Source: Sphaerotilus sulfidivorans (GTDB taxonomy: Bacteria > Pseudomonadota > Gammaproteobacteria > Burkholderiales > Burkholderiaceae_C). From it: 64,000 nt of DNA. The notes under the pieces are model-generated. The model made no database searches. It was not told the origin of the DNA and was given only the letters and a program-made list of their open reading frames with translations. How positions within the stretch are numbered: position 1 is the first letter of the stretch; every line of letters begins with the position of its first letter. The stretch lies in contig NZ_JACCPY010000016.1 of the NCBI RefSeq assembly GCF_013426975.1, positions 20,115 through 84,114 on the forward strand, in the 5' to 3' direction. The position numbers were made by a program, and so were the translations under genes. Below are positions 55,915 through 63,354 of this stretch, in pieces.

Positions 55915-56928
55915 ATGGCCATCCAGTGGTTCCCCGGTCACATGCACCTGACGCGTCAGGCCATCCTCGCGCGCGTGAAGGACGGCATCGACGTGGTGAT
56001 CGAGCTGCTCGATGCGCGTGCGCCCGGCTCCAGCGCCAATCCGCTGATCGCCAGCCTGACCCAGGACCGGGCGACGCTGAAGGTGCTCAACAAGCAGGAT
56101 CTGGCCGATCCGGCGCGCACCGAGGCCTGGCTGGCGCACTACAACAGCCAGCCCGACACCCGCGCGATCGGGCTGGACGCCAGCGTCACCGCGCCGGCGC
56201 AGCGCCTGATCACCGCCTGCCGCGAACTCAAGCCCAACCGAACCGGCCTGGACAAGCCGATGCGGGTGCTGATCTGCGGCATCCCGAACGTCGGCAAGTC
56301 GACGCTGATCAACACGCTGACCGGCAAGCGTGCCGCCAAGACCGGCGACGAGCCCGGCATCACCAAGACCGAGCAGCGCATCGCGCTGGCCAAGGACTTC
56401 TATCTGTTCGACACGCCCGGCATGCTGTGGCCGAAGATCCTGGTCGAGCAATGCGGCTTCCACCTGGCCGCCACCGGCGCGGTCGGCCGCAACGCGATCG
56501 AGGAAGAGGTGGTCGCCGAGGTGCTGATCGGCCGGCTGCGCCGCGACTATCCCGGCGCGCTCGAGGCGCGCTACAAGCTGCAGGCGGCCGACACCGCGGC
56601 GATGAACGACGCCGAGATGCTGATCGCCATCGGCAGGAAGCGCGGCGCGGTGCTCTCGGGCGGGCGCATCAATCTGCAGAAGGCCGCCGAGATCGTGCTG
56701 CATGAATTCCGCGCCGGCCTGCTCGGGCGCATCACGCTGGAGCTGCCCGAGGAGCACCTGGCGCTGATGGCGGCCGCCGAGCAGGCCGAGGCCGCGCTGC
56801 AGGCCGAGCGGCTGGAGAAGAAGCGCAACCGCCGCGGCCGCTCCTCGCGCGATGCGCAGCCCGACGGCGACACCTCCGGCGAGAGCGAAGGCGACAGCGA
56901 CAGCGAAGGCGGCGGCGGCGAGGCCTGA
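55915..56928 (+). CDS. ylqF: Ribosome biogenesis GTPase, YlqF/RbgA family
   Basis: 337 residues of the circularly permuted Ras-like GTPase type: start MAIQWFPGHMHLTRQ, then G4 LKVLNKQDLADP before G1 ICGIPNVGKSTLINTL, then G2 EPGITKT and G3 FYLFDTPGMLWPK. A helical C-terminal domain and an acidic Ser/Gly-rich tail follow. The family binds the large ribosomal subunit precursor and couples GTP hydrolysis to a late assembly step. AAGGAG lies eight bases upstream of ATG 55915. The role is known in Bacillus; in betaproteobacteria it is inferred. Confidence 0.9.
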   Translation: MAIQWFPGHMHLTRQAILARVKDGIDVVIELLDARAPGSSANPLIASLTQDRATLKVLNKQDLADPARTEAWLAHYNSQPDTRAIGLDASVTAPAQRLITACRELKPNRTGLDKPMRVLICGIPNVGKSTLINTLTGKRAAKTGDEPGITKTEQRIALAKDFYLFDTPGMLWPKILVEQCGFHLAATGAVGRNAIEEEVVAEVLIGRLRRDYPGALEARYKLQAADTAAMNDAEMLIAIGRKRGAVLSGGRINLQKAAEIVLHEFRAGLLGRITLELPEEHLALMAAAEQAEAALQAERLEKKRNRRGRSSRDAQPDGDTSGESEGDSDSEGGGGEA

Positions 56929-56962
56929 TGCGCCCCGGCGCGCGGGCCGGTGCGGCTGGCGC

Positions 56963-57475
56963 TCAGCAGCTCGAGCTGCCGCAGCCGCTGTTCTCGGTCA
57001 CCGGCTCGCCGTCCTCGGCGGTGGCGCCGCCGCGCGGCGGGTTGGTCATCACGCCGCTTCGGACGTCATAGCCGACGTCTTCCATCGAGCCCGCCAGCCC
57101 CGCATCGGCGGCCTGGGCGTGGTTCTCGAACCAGGTCATCAGCTCGGGCAGCAGCCGGCCGATCAGGTCGCTCTGGCCTTCGGCATGCTGGCGGCGTACC
57201 TCGCGCATCACCGCCAGCACCTGGCCGTGCTGCGAGCTGTGGCAGTTGTCGGCGCTGAAGCCCAGGTCCTTCATCCAGCGGTCTTCCTGCGCGAAGTGCT
57301 CGACGGTGTGCTCGAGCATCGCGTCATAGCGCGCCAGCAGCTCGTCCTGCGGGCCCGCGAGCGCGGCCTGCACCTGCGCGAGGTGGTCGACGAACTCGCG
57401 GTGCGTCGCATCCATCTCGGGGTGGTGGTTGAGGAGCTGATCGTTCCAGGCGATCGCGGTGGTGATCTCGGACAT
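56963..57475 (-). CDS. Bacteriohemerythrin
   Basis: 170 residues with the hemerythrin diiron ligands: WNDQLLNHHPEMDATHREFVDHL (His), MLEHTVEHFAQEDRWM (His, then HxxxE), SSQHGQVLAVM (His) and WFENHAQAAD (His/Asp). It binds oxygen at a non-heme diiron centre and may act in oxygen storage, sensing or delivery. The C-terminus extends past the domain and ends SGCGSSSC, a two-Cys tail of unknown purpose. ATG 57475 was chosen at the start of the conserved region. It is divergent from the Xre/RES module. Confidence 0.87.
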   Translation of the reverse strand: MSEITTAIAWNDQLLNHHPEMDATHREFVDHLAQVQAALAGPQDELLARYDAMLEHTVEHFAQEDRWMKDLGFSADNCHSSQHGQVLAVMREVRRQHAEGQSDLIGRLLPELMTWFENHAQAADAGLAGSMEDVGYDVRSGVMTNPPRGGATAEDGEPVTENSGCGSSSC

Positions 57476-57671
57476 GGTGGCGGCTTCCTGGCGGGAAGGG
57501 GCGGGACGCGAAGCAGGGGACACGGGCGGCACAGGCGTGCAGACCGTCCACCCTAGCAGGCGAGCGGTCCGGCGCGCTTGATGCCGGGCAAGCGGGCGAG
57601 GATAACCGGTGCCGCCCGCCGTCATCCCGGCACGCTGGATTCGTGCCGTTTGGCAGTGCTACCATGGCCAC

Positions 57672-58049
57672 ATGGCCAACCTCCTGATCGACACCCGCAA
57701 CGCCGTGCGCCAGGGCCTGCCGTACTCGGTCTTCGAGTCGGTCGCCACGCAGCTCGACATGGCGCCGCAGCAGATCACCCAGGTGCTCGGCATTCCGCTG
57801 CGCACGCTGGCCCGCCGCAAGACCGAGCACCGCTTCACACCGCAGGAGTCCGACCGGCTCTACCGACTGTCGCGCACGATCGAGCAGGCCACCGAGGTGC
57901 TCGGTTCGGCCGAGAAGGCGCGCCGCTGGCTGAAGTCGCCCAACCGGGCGCTCGGCGGCGAGGTGCCGTTCGACCTGCTCGACACCGACATCGGCGCGCA
58001 CCAGGTCGCGGAGGTGCTGGTGCGCCTCGATCACGGCATCTTCAGCTGA
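57672..58049 (+). CDS. Xre/MbcA/ParS-type antitoxin (DUF2384) of a RES-Xre module
   Basis: 125 residues. The N-terminal HTH-like helices (YSVFESVATQLDMAPQQITQVL; TLARRKTEHRFTPQESDRLY) and the C-terminal DUF2384 segment (ATEVLGSAEKARRWLKSPNRALGGEVPFDLLDT) match Xre/MbcA antitoxins, which bind DNA for autoregulation and neutralise the RES toxin. It is followed 13 bases later by a RES-domain gene. The start ATG 57672 lies in a TGGCCA-repeat stretch that may be part of the operator. Confidence 0.87.
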   Translation: MANLLIDTRNAVRQGLPYSVFESVATQLDMAPQQITQVLGIPLRTLARRKTEHRFTPQESDRLYRLSRTIEQATEVLGSAEKARRWLKSPNRALGGEVPFDLLDTDIGAHQVAEVLVRLDHGIFS

Positions 58050-58062
58050 CCCGGGGCGGGCG

Positions 58063-58527
58063 TTGAAGGTCTGGCGCCTGTGCCGTCAGCCGTTTGCCGC
58101 GACGGCGCTGGAAGGGATCGGCGGGCTCCACGCCAGCGGGCGCTGGCACCGGCGGGGGCGGCCGATCGTCTATGCGGCCAGCTCGGCGGCGCTGGCTGCG
58201 CTGGAGGTGCTGGTGCATGTCGATCCGCTCGACGCGCCCGACGATCTGCGTCTGCTGACGATCGAGCTGCCGGACGACATCGGCATCGAGCGGGTCGAGG
58301 TGGCCGACCTGCCGGCCCGCTGGATCCAGGTGCCGGCGCCCGACGAGCTGGCCGCGCTCGGCACCGACTGGCTGATGTCGCGGCGCAGCGTGGCGCTGAG
58401 CGTGCCGTCGGCGGTGATTCCGATCGAGCGCAATCTGCTGCTCAATCCGCGTCATCCCGGCATCGAGCGCGTGCGTGTCGTCGACGACACGCCGTTCACC
58501 TTCGACCCGCGGCTGCTTCAGGGGTAG
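58063..58527 (+). CDS. RES-domain toxin
   Basis: 154 residues with the RES pattern: [11 protein letters not shown] (Arg), [23 protein letters not shown] (Glu after the short helix) and, later, [17 protein letters not shown] with Ser. Family members degrade or phosphorolyse NAD+, causing growth arrest when the antitoxin is lost. The start is TTG 58063 (Met-Lys-Val-Trp), which limits its expression relative to the ATG-started antitoxin. Its stop lies 10 bases past the convergent gdhA stop. Toxicity itself is inferred from the family. Confidence 0.87.
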   Translation: MKVWRLCRQPFAATALEGIGGLHASGRWHRRGRPIVYAASSAALAALEVLVHVDPLDAPDDLRLLTIELPDDIGIERVEVADLPARWIQVPAPDELAALGTDWLMSRRSVALSVPSAVIPIERNLLLNPRHPGIERVRVVDDTPFTFDPRLLQG

Positions 58528-59792
58528 AGCCCGCGCTCCTGGCGCGCCATCAGGATGCGCTCGCAGGCCACCGCGAAGGTGGCGGTGCGCAGCGTGATCT
58601 TGTGGCGGTCGGCGGTGTCCCAGATGCGGCGCAGCGCATCCACCATGATCTTGTCCAGGCGCAGGTTGATCTCGTCCTCGGTCCAGAAGAAGGACGAGAA
58701 GTCCTGCACCCACTCGAAGTAGGACACCGTGACACCGCCGGCGTTGCAGATCACGTCGGGCACGACCAGGATGCCGCGCTCGGCCAGCGCATCGTCGGCG
58801 TCCGGATGGGTCGGGCCGTTGGCACCCTCCAGCACCAGACGCGCCTTCAGGCGGTTGGCGCGCGCCAGCGTGATCTGGCCTTCCAGCGCGGCCGGGATCA
58901 GGATGTCGCAGTCGGTGTCCCAGAAGGCCTCGTCGTCGATGCGCTCGGCTTGCGTGAAGGCGCCCGCGCCGCCGTCGCGGCGTACCACCTCCATCAGCGC
59001 GCCCATGTCCATGCCGGCCGGATTGGCGATCGTGCCGGTGTGGTCCTGCACCGCGACGATCTTCGCGCCGGCGCCGACGAACATCTCGGCCGCGGCCGAG
59101 CCGACATTGCCGAAGCCCTGCACCGCCACGCGGGCGCCGTCCAGGTTCAGATGGATGCGCCGCGCGGCTTCGCGGCCGGTGACGAACACGCCGCGGCCGG
59201 TGGCCTTGACCCGACCGAGCGATCCGCCCAGATGCACCGGCTTGCCGGTGACCACGCCGGTGGCGGTGCCGCCGACGTTCATCGAGTAGGTGTCCATCAT
59301 CCAGGCCATGACCTGCGGGTTCGTGCCCACGTCCGGCGCCGGGATGTCCTGCTGCGGGCCGATGACCAGGCCGATCTCGCTGGTGTAGCGCCGGGTCATG
59401 CGCTCGAGTTCCTTGTGCGAGAGCTGGCGCGGATCGACCCGGATGCCGCCCTTGGCGCCGCCGTAGGGCAGGTTGACCGCAGCGTTCTTGACCGTCATCC
59501 AGGCCGAGAGCGCCATCACCTCTTCCAGCGTCACCGCCGGGTGGTAGCGCACGCCGCCCTTGCCGGGGCCGCGGCTGAGGTTGTGCTGCACGCGGTAGCC
59601 CTCGAAGTGGCGCACCGTGCCGTCGTCCATCTCGATCGGCACGTCGACGATCAGCGCGCGCTTGGGCCGCTTGAGCGTCTCGCCCCAGCGTGCCAGCGGG
59701 CCGAGGTAGGGCAGCACCCGGTCGACCTGGGACAGGTAGGTGCCCCAGGCGCTGTGCGGGTCGGGCGTGATGAAGGAAAGCGTGTCGTGCAT
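58518..59792 (-). CDS. gdhA: Glutamate dehydrogenase (Glu/Leu/Phe/Val dehydrogenase family)
   Basis: 424 residues. The substrate domain contains [27 protein letters not shown] with the catalytic Lys, and [14 protein letters not shown] with the catalytic Asp. The Rossmann domain contains [16 protein letters not shown] for NAD(P). It deaminates glutamate to 2-oxoglutarate, or the reverse. The short hexameric type fits ~425 residues. ATG 59792 has CGAGG upstream. Two inverted repeats (59910-59928; 59958-59976) lie in its 5' region. The gene meets the RES toxin gene tail to tail with a 10-base overlap. Confidence 0.95.
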   Translation of the reverse strand: MHDTLSFITPDPHSAWGTYLSQVDRVLPYLGPLARWGETLKRPKRALIVDVPIEMDDGTVRHFEGYRVQHNLSRGPGKGGVRYHPAVTLEEVMALSAWMTVKNAAVNLPYGGAKGGIRVDPRQLSHKELERMTRRYTSEIGLVIGPQQDIPAPDVGTNPQVMAWMMDTYSMNVGGTATGVVTGKPVHLGGSLGRVKATGRGVFVTGREAARRIHLNLDGARVAVQGFGNVGSAAAEMFVGAGAKIVAVQDHTGTIANPAGMDMGALMEVVRRDGGAGAFTQAERIDDEAFWDTDCDILIPAALEGQITLARANRLKARLVLEGANGPTHPDADDALAERGILVVPDVICNAGGVTVSYFEWVQDFSSFFWTEDEINLRLDKIMVDALRRIWDTADRHKITLRTATFAVACERILMARQERGLYP

Positions 59793-59909
59793 GAAAAGCC
59801 TCGTTGTGGCGAGTTCGATGAAGATCGAGCCGTTTTTGAGCCTGTTGGGCTCGTGCGGCACGTCATCGGCGTCACTGTAGACAAGGAGGCGATCCGGTTT
59901 CCGTCGATT

Positions 59910-59928
59910 CCATGCAAGATGTGCATGG
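59910..59928. promoter_or_regulatory. Inverted repeat upstream of gdhA, copy 1
   Basis: CCATGCA (59910-59916), spacer AGATG, TGCATGG (59922-59928): perfect 7-5-7 dyad, about 120 bases upstream of the gdhA start. A second dyad with the same geometry and a related TGCA half-site centres 48 bases away. Confidence 0.5.
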
Positions 59929-59957
59929 ATTCCTCGCCTGGCTGACGAGGTGCTGAC

Positions 59958-59976
59958 ATGCACCGTGCGGGTGCAT
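59958..59976. promoter_or_regulatory. Inverted repeat upstream of gdhA, copy 2
   Basis: ATGCACC (59958-59964), spacer GTGCG, GGTGCAT (59970-59976): perfect 7-5-7 dyad. Together with the dyad at 59910-59928 it looks like a pair of sites for one dimeric regulator of gdhA or of the NTF2-like gene. The regulator is unknown. Confidence 0.5.
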
Positions 59977-60012
59977 CCATTCGGGGCAACCATGAGGCGG
60001 CCCGGTACGAAC

Positions 60013-60420
60013 TCACAGCATGCGCGGAATCTGCGACGAGTGGTGGTGCAGGATCGGCTGCGGGCGGGCGAGGTCGACGACGTAGCTGAAGCGCGCCTCG
60101 AAGTTCAGCAGCTCGCCGTCGACCATGAAGCGCCAGTTGTAGATGCCGCCCAGCGTGAAGAGCTGGCCGGGCAGTTCCTGCACCAGCAGCGTCTTCTCGT
60201 GCAGCGCGATGCTGAGTTCCTCGCGGCTGCCGAGCTTCTCGAAATAGTCGCGCAGCTTCTCGGGCGTGTTCAGCAGCCGGTTCGAGAAGGTCGGGATCAG
60301 CACGGCCTGCGGGTCGTAGAGGCCGAGCAGCGCCTTGACATCGCCGTGGTTGACGGCCTGCATCCAGCGGTCGAGCACGTCGCGGGGGGTGTTCATCGGG
60401 GTCTGGGTAGAAGAAGTCAT
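60013..60420 (-). CDS. NTF2-like / SnoaL-type small protein
   Basis: 135 residues with the cone-shaped NTF2-like pattern: [32 protein letters not shown], then a helix ([11 protein letters not shown]), and C-terminal beta strands [20 protein letters not shown] and ARFSYVVDL, ending HHHSSQIP. It resembles the CaMKII-association/SgcJ-type clade, sometimes tied to small-molecule binding or isomerase activity. The substrate is not evident. It shares a 72-bp divergent control region with the LysR gene. Confidence 0.8.
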   Translation of the reverse strand: MTSSTQTPMNTPRDVLDRWMQAVNHGDVKALLGLYDPQAVLIPTFSNRLLNTPEKLRDYFEKLGSREELSIALHEKTLLVQELPGQLFTLGGIYNWRFMVDGELLNFEARFSYVVDLARPQPILHHHSSQIPRML

Positions 60421-60455
60421 GGCCGCGATGCTAGAAGCGCCTTGACCTCAGTAAA

Positions 60456-60490
60456 AGTCGATTCTTGTGCGGCACAACATAGACTCGACT
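60456..60490. promoter_or_regulatory. LysR-type operator region
   Basis: TTGTGC-G-GCACAA (60465-60477) is a dyad inside a wider imperfect pair AGTCGA (60456-60461) and TCGACT (60485-60490), just before the LysR ATG. LysR proteins bind such T-N11-A-like dyads in divergent promoters, so this is the likely autoregulatory and target site for the NTF2-like gene. Confidence 0.5.
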
Positions 60491-60492
60491 CT

Positions 60493-61410
60493 ATGAATAC
60501 CACCTTCCGCCAGCTCCGTCTCTTTCTCGCGCTGGCCGAGCAGGGCAGCGTCAGCGCCGCGGCGCGCGCGCTGCATGTGACGCAGCCGACCGCGTCGATG
60601 CAGCTGCGCGAGATCCAGGAGGCGGCCGGGCTGCCGCTCTACACGCTGGTCGGCCGGCGGGTGCAGCTCACCGAGGCGGGCGAGGCGCTGGCCGCCACCG
60701 CCCGGCGCATGCTCGACGACTGGATCGACTGGGAGCAGCAGCTCGCGGCGTGGAAGGGTCTGGCGAGTGGCCGGCTGCGGGTGGCGGTGGTGAGCACTGC
60801 GAAGTATTTCGTGCCGCGCCTGCTGGGCAGCTTCTGCGCGCAGTACCCGGACATCGACATCCGGCTGGAGGTGCTCAACCGCGACGGCGTGGTGCAGCGC
60901 CTGCGCGAGCAGCGCGACGATCTGGCGATCATGTCGATGCCGCCGGCCGATCTGGCGCTGGACGACGCGGTCTTCCTGTCCAACCCGCTGGTGCTGATCG
61001 CGCCGGGCGATCACCCGCTGGCGCAGGCCGAGGCGCTGACGCTCGACGACCTGGCCGGCGAGCGCTTCATCCTGCGCGAGCGCGGCTCCGGCACCCGCAT
61101 GGCCGCCGACGCGCATTTCCGCGCCGCCGGTTTCCGGCCGCAGCTGCGCCTGGAGCTGGGCAGCAACGAGGCGATCAAGGAAGCGGTGGCCGGCGGCCTG
61201 GGCCTGTCGGTGCTCTCGGCCCACACGCTGCACGGTCGCGCACGCGAGCACGGCGTGCAGGTGCTGCCGGTGGCCGGCTTCCCGCTGGTCGGGCACTGGC
61301 ATGTGGTGCACCGCCAGGGCCGCGCGCTCAGCCCGGTGGCGCGGGTGTTCCGCGAGCATCTGCTGAGTCAGGCGGGGCGGGTGGCGGCGGAGGTGGCTGC
61401 TGGGGGGTGA
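60493..61410 (+). CDS. LysR-family transcriptional regulator
   Basis: 305 residues. The HTH domain (FRQLRLFLALAEQGSVSAAA; LHVTQPTASMQLREIQEAAG; LTEAGEALAATARRML) is followed by the periplasmic-binding-like effector domain (GRLRVAVVSTAKYFVPRLLG; DDLAIMSMPPADL; ILRERGSGTRMAADAHF; SNEAIKEAVAGGLGLSVL). It resembles CbbR/CysB-like members in its HTH and Gly-rich C-terminus, but the effector is unknown. It is divergent from the NTF2-like gene, a likely target. Confidence 0.9.
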   Translation: MNTTFRQLRLFLALAEQGSVSAAARALHVTQPTASMQLREIQEAAGLPLYTLVGRRVQLTEAGEALAATARRMLDDWIDWEQQLAAWKGLASGRLRVAVVSTAKYFVPRLLGSFCAQYPDIDIRLEVLNRDGVVQRLREQRDDLAIMSMPPADLALDDAVFLSNPLVLIAPGDHPLAQAEALTLDDLAGERFILRERGSGTRMAADAHFRAAGFRPQLRLELGSNEAIKEAVAGGLGLSVLSAHTLHGRAREHGVQVLPVAGFPLVGHWHVVHRQGRALSPVARVFREHLLSQAGRVAAEVAAGG

Positions 61411-61743
61411 GGTTGGCGCTGCCGTGCTGACGGAGTGTGAAATAAGTCCGTAGACGGAAAATCTGGTAATGGGTATGCTGGTATGCTTTTAATCGGTTCC
61501 GGAGAAGTTCTTTACTAACCCGGCAGGGTTATCTTAATGAAATCAATGACTTGGCTGAACTTTTTGGGTAGAGGACTTCTATGAAGCCGCTTGCAAAAAT
61601 GTGCAACAACCATTAAGTCGCTGCAAATGAATATGTTTATGTTTTGCAGGGAAGTTATTTTATGAGTGATAATTAAATTTATTTTGACATAATACTGAGG
61701 TTGAAGATAAATTAATGCGCTTTGTGCGCCCAAGGAAAATTAA
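61411..61743. other. AT-rich intergenic stretch at island edge
   Basis: About 330 bases, clearly lower in GC than the rest of the window. No gene is supported, although short frames exist on both strands. It carries a strong-looking promoter at 61684-61711 that would drive the small acidic ORF at 61744. The composition break starts right after the LysR gene and marks the island boundary. Confidence 0.6.
61684..61711 (+). promoter_or_regulatory. Sigma-70-like promoter of the small acidic ORF
   Basis: A consensus -35 TTGACA (61684-61689), a 16-bp spacer and GATAAA (61706-61711) sit about 30 bases before GTG 61744, with Shine-Dalgarno AAGGA (61732-61736) in between. It is the best sigma-70-like promoter I saw in the window. 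Confidence 0.55.
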
Positions 61744-61974
61744 GTGGATTTAAGTGGACTGTTGGATAGCATTAATCCTGAAGATAATAAAGCAAATCAG
61801 GCAAATGCAAACAAAGGAACAAATGGAACGAATAGGCAATATGATCAAGTCCAAGGGAATCGCGGGAAGCAACTTAATCCGAATAAAAATCCAACGATGC
61901 TGCACAAATATGAGATGTGTGAAGATGAAGAGGATATTGATGGTGATGTGTATTGGTGCGATGGCAGCGATTAG
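61744..61974 (+). CDS. Small acidic hypothetical protein in AT-rich island
   Basis: 76 residues. The GTG start is preceded by AAGGA at seven bases and by a sigma-70-like promoter. The sequence is Asn/Gly/Lys-rich in the middle (NKANQANANKGTNGTNRQYD) and ends strongly acidic with two Cys (MCEDEEDIDGDVYWCDGSD). The codons are AT-rich, unlike the neighbouring LysR gene, which suggests horizontal gain. No family is recognised; an antitoxin, phage or defence accessory role cannot be told apart. Confidence 0.5.
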   Translation: MDLSGLLDSINPEDNKANQANANKGTNGTNRQYDQVQGNRGKQLNPNKNPTMLHKYEMCEDEEDIDGDVYWCDGSD

Positions 61975-61992
61975 CTGATTAAAATATGGAAA

Positions 61993-62214
61993 GTCTGTGC
62001 GAGTTGCTTGGTAATCCTGGCCGCAGCGGCCAGCGTGGCGCGTGCCCGAACAGGCCTCCATGCCGATGGCGCAGGGCGGCAGCCTGGCCACCAGCTCGGC
62101 GAGCTGATCGCGCCGGACCTGCGGACGCACCAGGCACGGCTTGCCGGTCGCATCCACGCCGTGCAGCACGAAGACATTCTTAGCCAGATCGATCCCGAGA
62201 AACACCTCCGTCAT
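61993..62214 (-). pseudogene. Truncated IS110-family transposase (N-terminal fragment)
   Basis: From ATG 62214 (AAGGAG upstream) the minus strand encodes MTEVFLGIDLAKNVFVLHGV, then LVRPQVRRDQLAELVARLPP and AIGMEACSGT, the start of an IS110-family DEDD recombinase. Homology breaks after ~70 codons (frame disturbed near 62040) and the rest of the gene is missing. It is a dead remnant, joined on its left to AT-rich DNA. Its 5' side is duplicated at 63181-63344. Confidence 0.8.
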
Positions 62215-62348
62215 GGTCATCTCCTTGCGGCCCGCAGCCGCGGGTTGAGCTTTTGCCGCCCCATGGTGCGCGCTGGGCAAGCGCTGCGCCTATTGGCAGA
62301 ATCCTCTGTGCCGGGTTCGGTGCGAGGGGATGGCCCTTTCATTCGTTA
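62185..62348. repeat. 164-bp direct repeat, copy A (IS110 5'-end region)
   Basis: This segment aligns ungapped with 63181-63344: about 148 of 164 bases match by eye (16 differences). It holds the first codons of the IS110 transposase on the minus strand plus the upstream non-coding end. The end boundary falls exactly at the ATG of the ORF at 62348. In IS110 elements this non-coding end is where the bridge RNA is made, so a decayed bridge-RNA gene may lie here. Confidence 0.8.
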
Positions 62349-62923
62349 TGCATGAGGCCAACCGTGATATGCCACCACCGATAGGAGATTGGCTTACTCA
62401 GCATCAAAAGGATGCTCACTTCTTTCTTGAAAACCTCCGGGGAGCTGAGTTTCATTGGTTCTTCATCCAAGCGGTCAATGCACTGGAGCATGATCTGTAT
62501 ATTCCCGCCGTTAGCTCACTGTTCAATGGCGTTGAAGCCACTCTTCGAGTGACACTGCAACAGATTGCTGACCCTCACGTCCCGCAAGCACCTTCACCTT
62601 ATCGAGTTCTTAGCAATAGGCTAATTCTGGACGCACACGCTCACGGCATGCCGGTGGAGAAGTTGGCGTTCGCGGGTGAAAGTAACTTCTTTGAAAAACT
62701 GCAATCAGAGAAACCAGCGCGGGTTGATGTTGAAATCGTTCGACTGAGAAACGACATTTGCCACGGCAATGTCTTCGAATTCATCAACCGAGAACTAGGT
62801 GAAGGAAATCATTTCTTCACCCCGGAATGCCTCCGGGACTTGGCTGCGTCCCTGTTGGAAATTTCCAAACAATGGGCATTGGCACTCGGAAAATTTAGGC
62901 ATGAACGATTTCACGAATATTAG
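62348..62923 (+). CDS. Hypothetical protein with HEPN-like RNDICH motif
   Basis: 191 residues, all-helical in appearance, beginning MHEANRDMPPPIGDWL. It has HWFFIQAVNALEHDLYIPAV and LFNGVEATLRVTLQQ, then VEIVRLRNDICHGNVFEFI. RNDICH (Arg134, His139) fits the Rx4H signature of HEPN RNase domains, often found in toxins and defence proteins. ATG 62348 falls at the end of the 164-bp repeat; ATG 62330 is an alternative. Lower GC than the chromosome suggests acquisition. RNase function is an inference from the motif only. Confidence 0.6.
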   Translation: MHEANRDMPPPIGDWLTQHQKDAHFFLENLRGAEFHWFFIQAVNALEHDLYIPAVSSLFNGVEATLRVTLQQIADPHVPQAPSPYRVLSNRLILDAHAHGMPVEKLAFAGESNFFEKLQSEKPARVDVEIVRLRNDICHGNVFEFINRELGEGNHFFTPECLRDLAASLLEISKQWALALGKFRHERFHEY

Positions 62924-63180
62924 GTGGTCAATCGGACCTGTGCGAAAAGCCGCGCAGGCCGGTTAATTCGACTACAAGGGCATCCTCGCAAAATCAACAA
63001 ACCTCTCTGGTGGGTTTTTCTGAAACCCGCGTGAGTAGCTTCCAAATGACCCGGCCAACGCATACAAAACCAGCGGCTGGCAGGGAAAGCAAGTTGCGGA
63101 CTGCAAAACTACAACCGGGCTTTGCTGAGACTGTCTGTGCCGCTGACCCTGATGAGAGAAATGTGCGGGAGATGGTTGAG
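62924..63180. other. Intergenic spacer between island ORF and repeat copy B
   Basis: About 257 bases without a supported gene. A few short frames overlap here but lack start signals and family features. Near 62945-62985 there are GC-rich stretches with possible dyads. It ends at the sharp left border of the second 164-bp repeat. Confidence 0.45.
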
Positions 63181-63344
63181 CAGATTGATCCCCAGAAACA
63201 CCACCGTCATGGTCATCTCCTTGCGGTTTGCGGCCGCATGTTGAGCCTTTGTCGCCCCATGGTGCGCGCTGGGCAAGTGCGGCGCCTGTTGGCAGAATCC
63301 TCTGTGCTGGGCTCGGTGCGAGGGGATGGCCCTTTCATTCGTTA
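63181..63344. repeat. 164-bp direct repeat, copy B (IS110 5'-end region, truncated)
   Basis: About 90% identical to 62185-62348 with no gaps, exactly 996 bases further on. On the minus strand it keeps only ~11 transposase codons (MTMTVVFLGINL), and the first catalytic Asp (GID) is changed to Asn (GIN). The left border at 63180/63181 is abrupt. The right border precedes another island ORF by 10 bases. Confidence 0.8.
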
Positions 63345-63354
63345 GGCTTTTCAT

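Noticed and set aside
61750..62280. A single 176-residue minus-strand gene spanning the IS110 remnant and the AT-rich DNA
   Set aside because: Its first ~80 codons are IS110 transposase and the remainder is the antisense of the acidic ORF, so it is a chance fusion.
63010..63345. Plus-strand frame over repeat copy B
   Set aside because: It spans the repeat junction and a non-coding IS110 end, with no Shine-Dalgarno or recognisable domain.
63341..63347. Integron attC core site GTTAGGC before the last island ORF
   Set aside because: GTTAGGC fits GTTRRRY, but no partner RYYYAAC core or imperfect palindrome lies in the preceding 150 bases, and no integrase is seen. The matching site in copy A reads GTTATGC and does not fit.
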